A program made the translations under genes and the position numbers. Under the pieces are notes generated by a model. It searched no databases, had not been told where the DNA came from, and saw nothing but the letters and a program-made list of their open reading frames with translations. From NCBI RefSeq assembly GCF_031143425.1, contig NC_090448.1, positions 531,978,313 to 532,042,312 on the forward strand: 64,000 bases of DNA, given 5' to 3'. The DNA comes from Pleurodeles waltl (taxonomy: Eukaryota; Chordata; Amphibia; Caudata; Salamandridae). Positions 47,490 to 58,940 of the stretch are shown in pieces. The stretch's first letter is position 1; each line of letters opens with the position of its first letter.

Positions 47490-49455
47490 TAAAGTTTGGC
47501 AGGTTTGACCTGACGAAATTTAATGACGGTTGAGTTATTAACGCATCCAATAGATATGGGCTGTGTTAAATCCCTTCAAACTTGTAATTTCGACCTATGA
47601 GTAAACAGGGGTTAATACATGGGTAGGAATGTTATGAGCAATTTATAATCAGACCCTAAGAATGATACATACATAAATAAATAAAGGATTAAATCATTCT
47701 CCATTAGCTTTGCCATGTCAGTGGACCACATGCTAGCAAATCTGTAGACCCTTAACAGACATAGACTACTCAAAATAGTAAATGTCCAAACGTTTCAACT
47801 TCAATTCCTTCAATGACTGAAGGCTAGTGTGCTTCATTTTATGGGCAATTTTCATCTACCCAACCATAAGGGCACAAAATCACTACCAGACTTACAATCA
47901 TCTGTCACATCAGTGATGATAGTAGTGGGTCTAAAGGAGGATTGAAAAACCACTTGCCCCTGTAATAGCCAGAAGGCATGCATCCCAGTACAGGAATAAA
48001 ATCTTAAGTCGCTGAACATGTCAACTCAGTCCACATCCTGAGGAAAATAACTTATGCAACCTAATAGTGGGTCAAACATGTATGCCTTTTAATATTTCTT
48101 TTGGATTTATTGGGATAGATGATGTTCTTTCTACCTGGAAACCGCAGACGCTCGAATCATCCACCAAAGTTGCTCTGCAACTGGGATGCCTAATGTGAAT
48201 TTGTAAGCCCCTTTCAATAATGCCATCCTTGTATGTCTCCATCAAATAATTGTAGACTGTAACTTTTGTTAGAGTTGTAATATATAGTTGGGACAAAATG
48301 CTAAGCACTGCAGACCAATCTAAGACGTTGGACAGGGTCGAGGGATTTATGTTGAGTTATTATATATTCATTTTGTAAGCTGCTAAATGTCCTAAAACCC
48401 AGCCACCATAATGGTGTTGCAAAATAAAACTGTACGTGAGAACCAGCCCAAATTATAACAGGTTTGATGTGGCAAACAATTGACAGAATTCACATGGCTT
48501 CAGTCCACCTACTAAGTTTTTCTTTCGAATATTTGGGCCTAATGTACTTGACATTGTTAGGGCCTAGGAAGACAGACACTTTAACATGCTGTGGACGGAT
48601 CTAAGGAGCCATGAAGCTCAGTAGAAAATAAATGATTTTTGGGACATAATAACATCAATAAAGGTTGGAGTGGCTACTATGTTTGTAAGAAGAATCAATG
48701 TAAGATCCAAGATTACTCTGTGGTAGAATTGAAACTGTGATCATGCCAAGAGACCCTGTAAAAGCCCAAGATGGAATTGTGCACTCTGGCAACAAATACG
48801 TCTTTGCATGACCCAAATTATTGTTGTGCTTAAGGCTTCACACCATTTCTAATCCTCCAGTCTCCTTGGTCCCTCAACTGTAGCAAACAACCCACCCAAC
48901 TATGCATAGTCGTTCTGATTATAACTTACCTCACTCCCTGTATAAATGTAGATATTAGGTATGTATATTTATATTTGTCTATCCACACTCTTAATGCTTT
49001 TGTATTTCAATCTCTCGTTGTCTGCATACAGTTCTGGTAGTAATACCTATGGCCTATTGATGCATGCAAATATATATTTTTTTAAATCGTGATATAATGA
49101 AAATATATGTATAATAGATTGCATTAGTTAGTGACACTCAGTACAATTAAACATAATATTGCACACCAGAGTATACCTCATGCAACTTTTATGAATCAGA
49201 CTTGAATGTATGTATCTTTACAAAAACTGTTACACAAAATAATTCATATACAAAGGAGTTCAACCAGAATGTATAAAGCAAATAGCATTAGAGAATTAGC
49301 GACAATATGGTTTTCTGGTTGCTAAAATAAATTTTATGTTTGATAAGGCAAAATTCAGGGTCCAGGTATTAGATGAAAAATGAGTTACTCACATATTGAG
49401 CTTGTATGATGGCTTGCCAACTGCTGAAATACTCTGCATTAGCTCTTCAGGGGAG
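47490..49455. other. No recognisable gene
   Basis: AT-rich intergenic sequence, with short A/T runs near 49070-49110. No element or coding similarity is recognised. Confidence 0.4.
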
Positions 49456-49458
49456 TAA

Positions 49459-50175
49459 GGGCCAGATGTAGCAAAGTCCCAAATTGCGACTTGCAATTTG
49501 CGAGTCCCTGCGACTCGCAAATTGCAAGCCGCAATTTGGGATGCAGAAAGGTGTCTCAGACACCTTCTGTGAGTCGCTATGGGGTCGCAAAGACCCACCT
49601 CATTAATATTAATGAGGTGGGTCGCAATTTGCGACCCCATAGCGATTCAGGGCACTCACGGAGATGGAGGCCTGCTGGGAACAGCAGACCTCCATGTCCG
49701 TGACTGCTTTTAAATAAAGCAGTCTTTTTTTTCAAAGTGCAACCCGTTTTCCTTAAAGGAAAACGAACTGCACTTTGAGAAATAAACCAAAACCTTTTGT
49801 TTCGGTATTTTTCAGGTCAGGTAGTGGTCCATTGGACCACTGCCTGCTCTGAAAAATAATTTTTTAGGCCAGACACAAAGGGGAAGGGGTCCCATGGGGA
49901 CCCCTTCCCGTTTGCGACTGGGTTACCATCCACTTCAAGTGGATGGTAACTGCGAGTCCATTTGCGACCGCTTTTGCGGTCGCAAATGGAATTGCATACC
50001 AGTGCGACTCGCAAATAGGAAGGGAACACCCCTTCCTATTTGCGACTCGGAAATGCATTTTGCGAGTCGGTTCCGACTCGCAAAATGCATTTCTACATAC
50101 CAGATGGGCTTTAGCGACTTGCAAACTGCGTTTTTCGCCGTTTGCGAGTCGCTAAAGCTTTCCTACATCTGGCCC
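49459..50175. mobile_element. Harbinger-like MITE rich in palindromes
   Basis: The termini are GGGCCAGATGTAGCAAAG and CTTTCCTACATCTGGCCC (17 of 18 matching). TAA lies on both sides (49456-49458 and 50176-50178), as for PIF/Harbinger targets. The 717-bp body is built from inverted and repeated words around GCGACTCGCAAAT and TTGCGAGTCG. It contains a large hairpin at 49571-49648. Open frames on both strands are caused by this symmetry. It encodes no transposase. Confidence 0.88.
49571..49648. repeat. Large hairpin with perfect 30-bp palindrome
   Basis: The arms GAGTCGCTATGGGGTCGCAA (49571-49590) and its near-perfect complement (49629-49648) enclose a perfect 30-base palindrome at 49593-49622 centred on TTAATATTAA. 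The RNA or single strand would fold very stably. Confidence 0.95.
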
Positions 50176-50178
50176 TAA

Positions 50179-52483
50179 GTACTGATGAAAATAAATTGTG
50201 GGAGATTAGTTACCCTGGTGATATTCCCTGTGCAATAGCTTGAGTTGTCAGATGCCTTAGTGATGATAAATCCCAAGTGATGGGCTTTCATTGTACAACC
50301 ACTATCGCAGGTTGTTATAGAAAAAAAGGATTTCCACGTTCCTTTGAAGGGAGTTCCATTACTCTCAGTGCACAAAAAAGGTATCAAGCCTACATAACGA
50401 AATATTGCCTACTTGAGATGCTGAGAACCCCTGTCAAAATATTTGCCGGAGCCCTATCAGAGAAGTATGATATCACTATCTCAGAACAGTTTTCACAGCA
50501 AATTGACTATGCAGAATTCAGTGGCACTGACAGTCAATGCAACATGTTTATTGTCTCTAGTTTGACTCCAATGTAGTTCCCATCATTGCTTTTATGACTG
50601 CTTTTGATTCTTTGGATACATAATTTGTATGAAATATGATTTGGAAATTGGGCACTATAAATAATTTGCTGTTGCTATAAGTGAATTGCGCAGCAATACA
50701 TAAGCAGCTATTCAGTCCCAAAGTAAAACTGGCAGGATTGCTTTGTTTAAGAGCTGATCAGGAATCACACTAGGTGTGTATGGCCTCATTTCACTTTAAT
50801 CTTTGTGCACGTATTATTAGTGATAAGATCATAAAATGTCACCTATTATCTCCAGTTGTGCCAGGAATAGCATTGTGTGCTGCAGGTGACAACGTGGTTT
50901 AGCAATAAACATCAGTAAAGTTGCAGAGGGTTGCATGTGCGGTCATAATAAGGACTACACAATAAACCTATCATTAATCAGACGAAGGTCAATGTTATGA
51001 CCTTTGGTACATCTAAACTAACAATACATTTGCATTGGGATGGTTATCTTAAAAGTGGTTTATGAACACAGACACCTCTGGATAATAATCAACTCTCATG
51101 TTGTCGATGAGACAGCCATAATTCCAGTGTTGACAGACCAGTTTGATTTCCTTATGTGACTAGGGCAGTAGAGAATTTTGAAGCCCTGATATGAAGGCAA
51201 TCATTGAGGCAAAGTATGAGTGAGCCTTTCTTTCTTCAATAATCGACAACAGGGAATCCCAATTTCTAGTGCTTTTACTATTTTATGTAACATAAAAGGC
51301 TTAATAATTTGGTGTTGATTTCTTAATTGCAGGGAAAGTCCTTAGTGATCTTTGTTAGAGCTCTGTGCATCAGAGATACATTTTTGAGTACAGTTTGGTA
51401 TCAACTCAAGTTAAGGATTTCTTGAGAGTAGACCATCCACTACATTTATTTGCAAAATTCATTTATTTATCATAGATTGGCATTATCAGAACATACTTTC
51501 TTAGGAATATGGAGTTATCATTATCAGTACCCGTAATAATTGATCGGAAAAGGATCGAAATCCAGGAACCTAAAGTACCTCAGGCAGCATATAAGGTACT
51601 CAAACACTTGGACTGGTTAGAGTCTCCAAAGTTTGTGCTAGATTGCTCAGCTCTGCATAATGAACCAACATTTAAAAAAAGAATTGCTCGAGGAGTACTC
51701 CTGAAAGTGATTGCCATGTTTTGAAGAGGCTTAATTTCAAGCCTGTCACAGAACCCAAAATAAGCATTCATATAAATATGTAATCTTTTAAGAATGCTGT
51801 AATGTCTTCAGATCAGCATAATTTTCTATGGCAATCTCCATTGATCTCGAGAATATTATATTTTAAAATTTGTTTTAATAGATTCTGGTTGCATTATTCA
51901 AACTTTAAGTATAAAAGGTCCGAAATGCCTTTCGACCTCCTTTCATAACTCATAATTTTCGAGCATATTTAGCACTGACGAGTACAATGCATGACAGAGA
52001 GAGAGAGATTTTTCTCATCATCTTCAGTTATTAAATTGTTGTAATCGACTGGGTATGGGTATGATAGATAAGTGACGCTAAATTACTTTTTTAATCCTGT
52101 CGCAAGGAAAATCCTCACTACCATTACATTACCAGTTTGATACAGTTTTGGTAGTTAATTAGTGCTATTAAAATAACACCACAGGCTCATGATGTTTCCT
52201 GCATTAGGGCATTATTCAAAATTTGGCGGATCGGTAGACCACTGTAAATCAGAATGGCCCGTCATGCTAAACTTGTTGCCCTACAGTCTCAGAGGTGGCG
52301 GACTCACCACTTTTTAGTTGTGGAGCCCCAGCTGGCACCATCATTGGGAAATTTTGATCTGCAGACAATCTGACAAGGGGCAGCTGGCAACAAAGTGCCA
52401 TAAGGCCCCTCTATTCGAAGTGTGCCATGTGATGTATTTTTTCATGGCTCGGTCTGCCATCAGAACCTGGACGAGAAAAAAAC
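50179..52483. other. No recognisable gene
   Basis: Intergenic sequence. Frames of up to 99 codons (for example 50277-50576) contain no motif I recognise. A short GA run occurs near 51996-52008. Confidence 0.4.
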
Positions 52484-52486
52484 TCA

Positions 52487-52641
52487 GGCCCATATTTATA
52501 CTTTTTTAGAGTCGCATTTGCGCTGCTTTTTGATGCAAAAACGGTGTAAACTTACAAAATACAATTGTATTTTACACGTTTGCGACACTTTTGCGTTATA
52601 AAATGACGCAAATGTGGCACTAAAAAAGTATAAATATGGCC
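52487..52641. mobile_element. Small Harbinger-like MITE, copy 3
   Basis: It is of the same family as 32361-32495 and 32506-32662. The termini are GGCCCATATTTATACTTTTT and GTATAAATATGGCC, and the centre is ACAATTGTATTTTACACGTT. The flanks are TCA at 52484-52486 and 52642-52644, a 3-bp duplication although not the usual TAA. It is 155 bp with no coding capacity. Confidence 0.85.
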
Positions 52642-52644
52642 TCA

Positions 52645-54879
52645 GTGAGTATTAGGTCCATTAAAATCTTGTATTTCAGAATCAAACCCCTACTTTGGAG
52701 TGGAAGGGCTATGGCGACTGGCGGCCATGAAATGACACCTGACCGACATTGGAGGACACCAAAAGGTGCTCTTGCTATGACAGCACGGAGCACTTCTGAA
52801 AAACAATTCTCAACAACCTGGTGGGAGTTGCTAAATTCGGTGGTGGTGCGATCTGTAAATTACCCTCTTAGTGCTTAAAATAAAAGCAGCAACAATGTGT
52901 GGGTAGAAGGGTTCACACATTGTGATCTGAAATGGACTGTTTTACTGACTGCTCCTCTAGTCTGACTGTTCGTTCCACGGGACTGCAGGATGGAAATGTT
53001 ACCACAGGTGAGTTTGTGCTATTCCTTTACTGCCATCATCTGTATCTCTTTCCATGGATGAATGGGATACCAAGGACACCTCCCAGCATAACATCCCTTG
53101 GAAAGATCTGCCTTGGTCCCCAACAAACACTGACAACACTTAGCAGATAAATCATTGGTCTTAATGGGAGCAACGTTTGTTCGCTCAATAGTAAGTAAAT
53201 TTGGAACATTATCAGGTGGTGATGGGTAGACGGTTCCAACCGTATGGGGGAACAAACATGCAAATATGGCTATAACTGCCCACATGGCGTCTGTCACTGC
53301 TACCCTAGGGCTTTCTTTGCTGGTCGCTGTGTCAGGGGTGGGGGTCTCCTGTGACTACTGAGCCGTCCGTAATGAGACACAGGGAGGAGACCTCCAAATT
53401 GGAATAATACCAAGTAAAACCTTTCAAAATAAACTAAGGACAACACTCTATTCCCAAGTTATGTTGCAGCCTTGTAATATTCCATAAGAGGGCCAGCAGT
53501 GTTCCACTAAGAGCTGCATTTGATTGTAGCACACTGATGTGCCACTGCTTTGAGAGAACCAATGTTAGAAACAAAATGTAAATGAGCCACCTACCCCCAA
53601 ACATACGCCTATTTACAGAAACTGAGAAATACCTAGAAGAAATCACTTTCAGTTGATTGTATTATGAACTGATAGATTTCTTGATTTGCTGAGCAGATAA
53701 ACAGATAACATTGTGTTTAAGAATCTATGGTAATCTTTTACATAAATTATTTTGCAATAGGCAATTAGGAAAAGGGATTAGGAAAAGGGATCATGTTCCT
53801 AATACTCGGATGATCATTGAAATAATACAAATAAACTGGACAATATGTGACCAGTTCCCTTTAGTCATCAAATCAATGCAACGCCTCCATTTTGCAGAAT
53901 TAATGTTTCTTGAACAGCCTTTCTAATGGCTACCTGATAATTTGTTTTTTCCTGAAATAAAAGTTTGCACCTTCATGCTTTATGCCTCTCATAGTACTGA
54001 ACTAGGGTTTGTGGTTGCGCTGTTAGCGTTATTTATCGACACAGGTGCATTTTCTCCACACTCTGAGCCTTTTGCATGAAACGTCAAGGGGTGTCGTGCA
54101 GTATTAAACTACTACACATAACAAATTACTATCCATATGTTCAATTTCTTTCACAGATTAACATGTATGTGTGTCAGTTTCAGCCCCTGTAGGGCTTCCA
54201 GATCACTCTGAATTTGCCCCATACTATCTTGGTGTAGTCTTGCGTGAGCTAATAATGACGCAACCCTTTTGGCTCCCGATGGACTCCATAGAACTGTGAC
54301 GTTAGTGTTAGAGCGTGGTGAATTGAATGCAGGTTAGAATGTTGAGTTCACAGTTACAGGCAGACAAATAACGATGTGTAATATCCAGCTCTGTGTGTGG
54401 TACAATCATTAAGGGTATCCAGGCTGGGTAAGATGCTACAACTGGTGGCAGATAGGAGATAAGTAACCCAAAGATCAACACTGCTCTCCCAGAGAGTATG
54501 TCGGCTGTGGTCCAAGCAAACCACTTGTGCATGCCACATGTGCCTCCATCAAAGTGCAGAATTAGGCGTAGATTGAGTCAAAGCACAACTCCAGCTGGTG
54601 TGAAGCACTTCATGTTAACAAAAGCTTCACTGAGAAGTCTGCACATCATTGGCCACGAACCTGCTAATAAGACTGTAAAGAGAGGTACTGCATTACTACG
54701 CAACATAAAGCAATACGTAATACGGAGTGATAATGCTAAAGGTGGATACAAATAGATACATAAAAGAAGTGCTGAAAACTACCATAGGCAAATGCGAGTA
54801 GAATACATGAAGTGCTAGCTGACAGATGAATTGATAATAAAGCATACTGTTGTTACATTTTCCTGAGCCTTGTAAGAAG
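52645..54879. other. No recognisable gene
   Basis: Intergenic sequence. The last few hundred bases, with an AATAAA near 54836-54841, could be part of the leader or LTR of the Gypsy relic that resumes at 56428, but I cannot show this. Confidence 0.35.
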
Positions 54880-54893
54880 AGCTCTATGACCTT
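54880..54893. repeat. Target-site duplication, left copy (14 bp)
   Basis: AGCTCTATGACCTT is repeated exactly at 56414-56427 and bounds the L1-like insertion. This length is typical of target-primed retroposition. Confidence 0.92.
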
Positions 54894-56413
54894 TTTTTAA
54901 ATTTTTATTTATTTAATTATTTTTGCATTTAGAAAACAAAAACCGTCAAACAGCACAAAGCATCGTTCACACACAGTGTACATCGAACAAATTCTGAAAG
55001 GAGGGCCCACAGAAAGCGCAAGCACAACAACGCTTCAAAATGAACAACAGGAGAGACTGATCCCCTACGTGAGCACGTCCGTTCAGTATTGCAAGTGAAT
55101 GTGAGAAACAGAGATCAACGGTGGGGGGAGAAAAGAGGACATAAAGGAAGAGGGAAAAAAGCAGGGCTGCCAACATAGTGTCCACAGAAGAGGGGCCCAC
55201 AGTTGTGTACCATATAAAGTAAAACAGCCACAACTAGACACTCAAAGGGAGGCATAGAAAGCTAGTCTTCTCCATGTGCGCAGTCTGCAAGAAATGCTAT
55301 CAAGGGGGCTCATATATCCCTCAGTCGGGAACTCTCCAACATCAGCTCTCAGTATACCAACTGCTCCTGGCAGTATGCAGCATCTTTCAGCCAGTCATCA
55401 CAGCAAGGTATCCGCTTCCATCCCCAGCACATCGCCACCCTGCATTTAGCCAGGAGCAACATCAATCCCACCAACCGTCTGGATGCAGATGGGATCTCTT
55501 CCACATATCCCAGAAGCACTATTTCAGGAGTACACAGCAATAGAAGACCAGTCATCTCATCAATCACATGCAACACTTCAGACCAGTAACCACGCAGCGC
55601 CCTGCAGTTCCACGCCAAATTCAGAAAGTCTGCCTTCAAGGCTTGGCAACGTGCACAATTAGCATCCACTCTAAGACCCATTTTCTTCAGTCGACTAGGT
55701 GTATAGTACAGCTGATGTAACAAGTTAAAATGTATTAGGCGCAACCTGTAATTAGGGGAGAGCTCCCGCATCTGAGCATAACAATAGCGCCACTTCTTCT
55801 CCAGGATGGGCGCGCCCAAATCGGCCTCCCAGTGCACTCTGGCCTTGGACTCAGTTAAGGGCTCTGTGGTCTGCAGGCAAGCATACAGACTTGTAATGAG
55901 ACGGCGAGCGGACGACGACTTGTACAATAATTCCAGCACTCAGCACAGAGGGGGCTCTGCGGGAAAGCAGGAGTACCGCGCCCACAGCAAGGCCCGGATC
56001 CTAAAAAAGAAGAAGCGAAATAGCGCAGTATCGCTTTGCGCTCAAAGCGTTTCCTCCAAGGAAACAAAGTTTCCACCAAAAACTAAGACCCCAATGTCAC
56101 CATATCTAACTCCCGGTGGTGTTCAGATATCTGGCCATCCTCCAAGGGGGAGAGGCCCACTGCATCTCGCACCGGCATTGAAGGCGCAAACACCTCACGC
56201 ACTCCAGCCCGCCTCAGAAAGCACTTCCCGCCCACACCAAACACATCACGGTGTCCACATCTCGCCGATGGGGCCTAGGTGGTCCACCAACTACCCCATC
56301 TAGTCTGTTCGACTAGACCGAGTCATGTTCTGGAGCCAAGTGTGGCAAATAGCGTATGGGATGCAACTAAAAAATACATAAAGTGAGCCTGCGCACAGTA
56401 ATATTAAAGTTCA
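54894..56413 (-). mobile_element. 5'-truncated L1-like insertion with A-rich tail
   Basis: The 1520-bp insert lies between exact 14-bp duplications. Next to the left copy the plus strand is T-rich (TTTTTAAATTTTTATTTATT), that is, an A-rich tail for a minus-strand element. The insert carries the final part of ORF2 and a 3' untranslated region. The 5' part is missing, as is usual for LINE copies. Confidence 0.9.
55349..56079 (-). pseudogene. L1-like ORF2 carboxy-terminal segment
   Basis: The 196-codon frame (55939-55349) includes HWEADLGAPILEKKWRYCYA, NYRLRLIHFNLLHQLYYTP and the Cys knuckle CARCQALKADFLNLAWNC, followed by LRGYWSEVL. This matches the end of L1/Tx1 ORF2, with the knuckle His replaced by Asn. 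A second frame (56079-55855) supplies upstream sequence (PPLCAE-type block) across a frameshift. RT catalytic motifs are absent because of truncation. Family assignment is by motif recognition. Confidence 0.85.
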
Positions 56414-56427
56414 AGCTCTATGACCTT
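56414..56427. repeat. Target-site duplication, right copy (14 bp)
   Basis: It is an exact match to 54880-54893. Confidence 0.92.
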
Positions 56428-56739
56428 AGCAGTGGGCAAAGATACCCAAGAAAAAGCATTGGGATTGTGCTTTTTGATCTGTGTAATACCTGTAGTGGGG
56501 CACCACCAAAGCTGCTGTGTGGCAGCTCAGAGCGACTTCAGAGGTCTCCAGAAAAGTGAGGGACTCCAATGGAGACCAAGAAAGAGGTCACAGTTCCATA
56601 GACTGTCCAAGATGACCAAGAGGCCAGCATGTCACAGGGCCTTAGACATGACATGGAGGAAGATGCTTCTAGTGGTCAGCAGACAGTATCGGAGAGAGCT
56701 CCATTCTCAGTGTCAGCCAATCCTGTAAACAGTTATAAT
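56428..56739. other. Unassigned sequence before Gypsy gag
   Basis: This is possibly the leader of the downstream Gypsy relic. A 102-codon plus-strand frame crosses it without a recognisable motif. Confidence 0.35.
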
Positions 56740-57580
56740 GCCATCTTCCTGAAACCACCACCGCAATTTGATACCACCAAATAACAGAATATTGGCAATA
56801 GATGGTCTGCTGCTTGGATAGAGACATGATGATTTCATTGATGCACAAGAAGAAACAGATAACAAAAAGAGTACCTTAAGATTCTTGCTGGTGAGGGTGT
56901 AAAATAAGTCTTAAAGAAACTGCTGCAAGCTGACAAAGTTACATATTGTCAAATTAAAGAATTCTTGAATCTAAAGTTAAACCCAGCGCTGAATGTAGAT
57001 CATGAAATGTACATTTTTCAGTCAAGAACGACAGAGAGTTGGTGAAACCATTGACACATTTGTTGAGAGACTTAATTCACTCATCAAACAGTGTAAGTTC
57101 AATTAATTTAATGATGAGAAACAATACATCTCAGAGTTATTGTTGGATGTCTTTCAGATTCGATCAGAAGAAGAATGCTGAGAGAAACTCTAAGTCTGAA
57201 GCGAGTTCTCATGACTGCCAGAGCTGAAGAGGCTGCCGATCGACAAGCTGCTGACATGGAAGCTAGAGGTGCCCCAAGTGAGTCAGCCATGAATATGAAA
57301 AGCAAGCAGAAGCACAAGGCTGAAGGCAAAAAGTGATGTCTCCATGCAAAAAGAAGTTGTGTTTCAGGTGTGGATTTTTGTTTCCACACAAAAGAAAATG
57401 TCTCGCCATTGGACAGATATGCAAAGGCTGTGGGAAGGATATCCATTTTGTAACAGTTTGCAAGGTGAAGGAGAAAGTAAATGCATCACAGCAAAATGAG
57501 AAAATGCCGCCTGAACATTCCAGAAGCGGCATGTGGCACATACTCACAATGTCAACAACAACACCAGTTGAGACAAATTG
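56740..57580 (+). pseudogene. Ty3/Gypsy gag remnant with zinc knuckles
   Basis: Gag packages the element RNA. A start-like block FLKPPPQFDTTK near 56748 and the capsid words KQCKFN and YISELLLDVFQIRSEEE (about 57085-57175) lie in frames broken by stops. The open frame 57333-57581 contains two adjacent knuckles, CFRCGFLFPHKRKC and CKGCGKDIHFVTVC, the double CCHC pattern of metazoan Gypsy gag proteins. Frameshifts make the copy inactive. Confidence 0.8.
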
Positions 57581-57814
57581 ACACCAAACGAAGTTGGTCA
57601 TCATGTAAATCATCATCAAAATGTTCTACTGCATCAATATCAAGTAAAAGTGAAGAATATGACTGTGCAATGTTGATGTTTACCTCAGAAAAATGTGTGC
57701 ATACTGGACTGGCTCCATGTGAAGAAAAATACTAGTCAAAGAAAGGTTGACATGAATAAGCACCAAAGTCATTCAACCATTATCTAAAGACTACACTGAA
57801 AATAAACGGATGTT

Positions 57815-58160
57815 GAATACCTTTCATTATCGGCAATGGTGCGTCAATAAACATTATGCCTGAGGAGAAATATAATGAACTATCTTCATTGCCCCGACTG
57901 ACGCAATAGAACACTAAAGTATACACATGGGCTGCATCAACTCCATTGAAGAGTCAAGGTTCATTCATAGTGACAATGAAACAGAAGGAGACAAAGTGCA
58001 AATGCCCATTCATATGCTTCCAGTATGACATGAAGAGCCTGTTTACTCAGTTTCAGCACAGCTGCTCATATGGGGCTGATCTTAGTGAACTACAACATGA
58101 TTGCTTATCACAAAATAGTAAGTCAGTTCCCTTTGTTCTTTCATGGATTAGGAAAACCTA
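57815..58160 (+). pseudogene. Gypsy protease remnant lacking the catalytic Asp
   Basis: Following gag, the strand reads GNGASINIMPEEKYNEL (about 57831-57880), where an active protease has DTGAS or DSGAS. The catalytic Asp is replaced. A TAG interrupts shortly after. The frame then continues with VYTWAASTPLKSQGSF and FICFQYDMKSL. The order gag, protease, RT matches ordinary Gypsy elements, unlike the element at 35-42 kb. Confidence 0.7.
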
Positions 58161-58164
58161 AGGC

Positions 58165-58846
58165 TATGAAAGTAAAATTGCATATCAATGAAGATGTCTG
58201 TCCTGTTGCTCAAAGACACAGATGAATTGCATTTCTTTTGCAAGAAGTTGTTGAAATGGAACTCAAATCATTACTTAAACATGATATCATTGAGCATTCT
58301 ACTGGTCCAACGCCATGGGTTTGACCCATAGTGCTAGTACTCAAAAAGGACAGTGAATGAGCTGTATGCACCTGAGTGGATATGCGTCAAGCGAACAAGG
58401 TAATTGAAAGAGATAAACATCAAGGTCCACACATTGCTGACATGATAACACAATTGAATGGTGCGAAGGTCTTCTCTGGTCTTGAATTAAATAAAGGATA
58501 TAATCAGTTGGAACCTTAGGAGAAATGCAGGTACATTTTAACCTTTTCTACACATATTGGTCTACTTCAATATGAAATACTAAGTTTTGGTGTGCCATAG
58601 GCTGCAGAGATTTTTCAAGATGTCATGCGACATGTCGTACAGCCTGTCTTGAACGCTTTCAACTATAACAATGACATTGTTTTCAGAGCAACAGAGAAGG
58701 AGCAGGGGAAAGCTCTCAAGCAAGTGTGTCATTTACTGGTTTATGCAGGTTTAACTTTGAAAGCTGAAAAATATGAATTCACTCAGACAAAGCTAAAGTT
58801 CTTAGGCCATATCTTTTCTGATGGGGGTATGACAGCTGATATAGTC
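58165..58846 (+). pseudogene. Gypsy reverse transcriptase remnant, cut by the L2 LINE
   Basis: The plus strand gives VEMELKSLLKHDIIEHSTGP, VDMRQANKVIERDKH, LNGAKVFSGLELNKGYNQLE, LSFGVP-AAEIFQDVM and FNYNNDIVF, then KYEFTQTKLKFLGHIFSDGG. The catalytic Y-x-D-D box reads YNND, and the first motif reads LELNKGY rather than LDL-KGY, so catalytic Asp residues are lost. Several stops are present. Similarity ends at about 58846, where the 3' end of the L2 LINE begins. RNase H and integrase are not seen. Confidence 0.85.
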
Positions 58847-58847
58847 A

Positions 58848-58876
58848 AATCAATCATTCAATCAATCATTTCATTT
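58848..58876 (-). repeat. L2 LINE 3' short-repeat tail
   Basis: On the plus strand the tail reads AATCAATCATTCAATCAATC and so on (ATTGATTG-type units on the element strand), directly next to TTTGTAAAGCGC. L2/CR1 LINEs end in short tandem repeats rather than poly(A). The fragment at 7038-7053 ends in the same way. Confidence 0.85.
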
Positions 58877-58940
58877 GTAAAGCGCACTATGTACCCGTCA
58901 GGGTTTCGAGGCGCTGTGGGGGGGGAGGGGGGGTATGCTG

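Noticed and set aside
50277..50576. 99-codon plus-strand frame considered as a host gene exon
   Set aside because: No recognisable motif and length within chance expectation for this much sequence.
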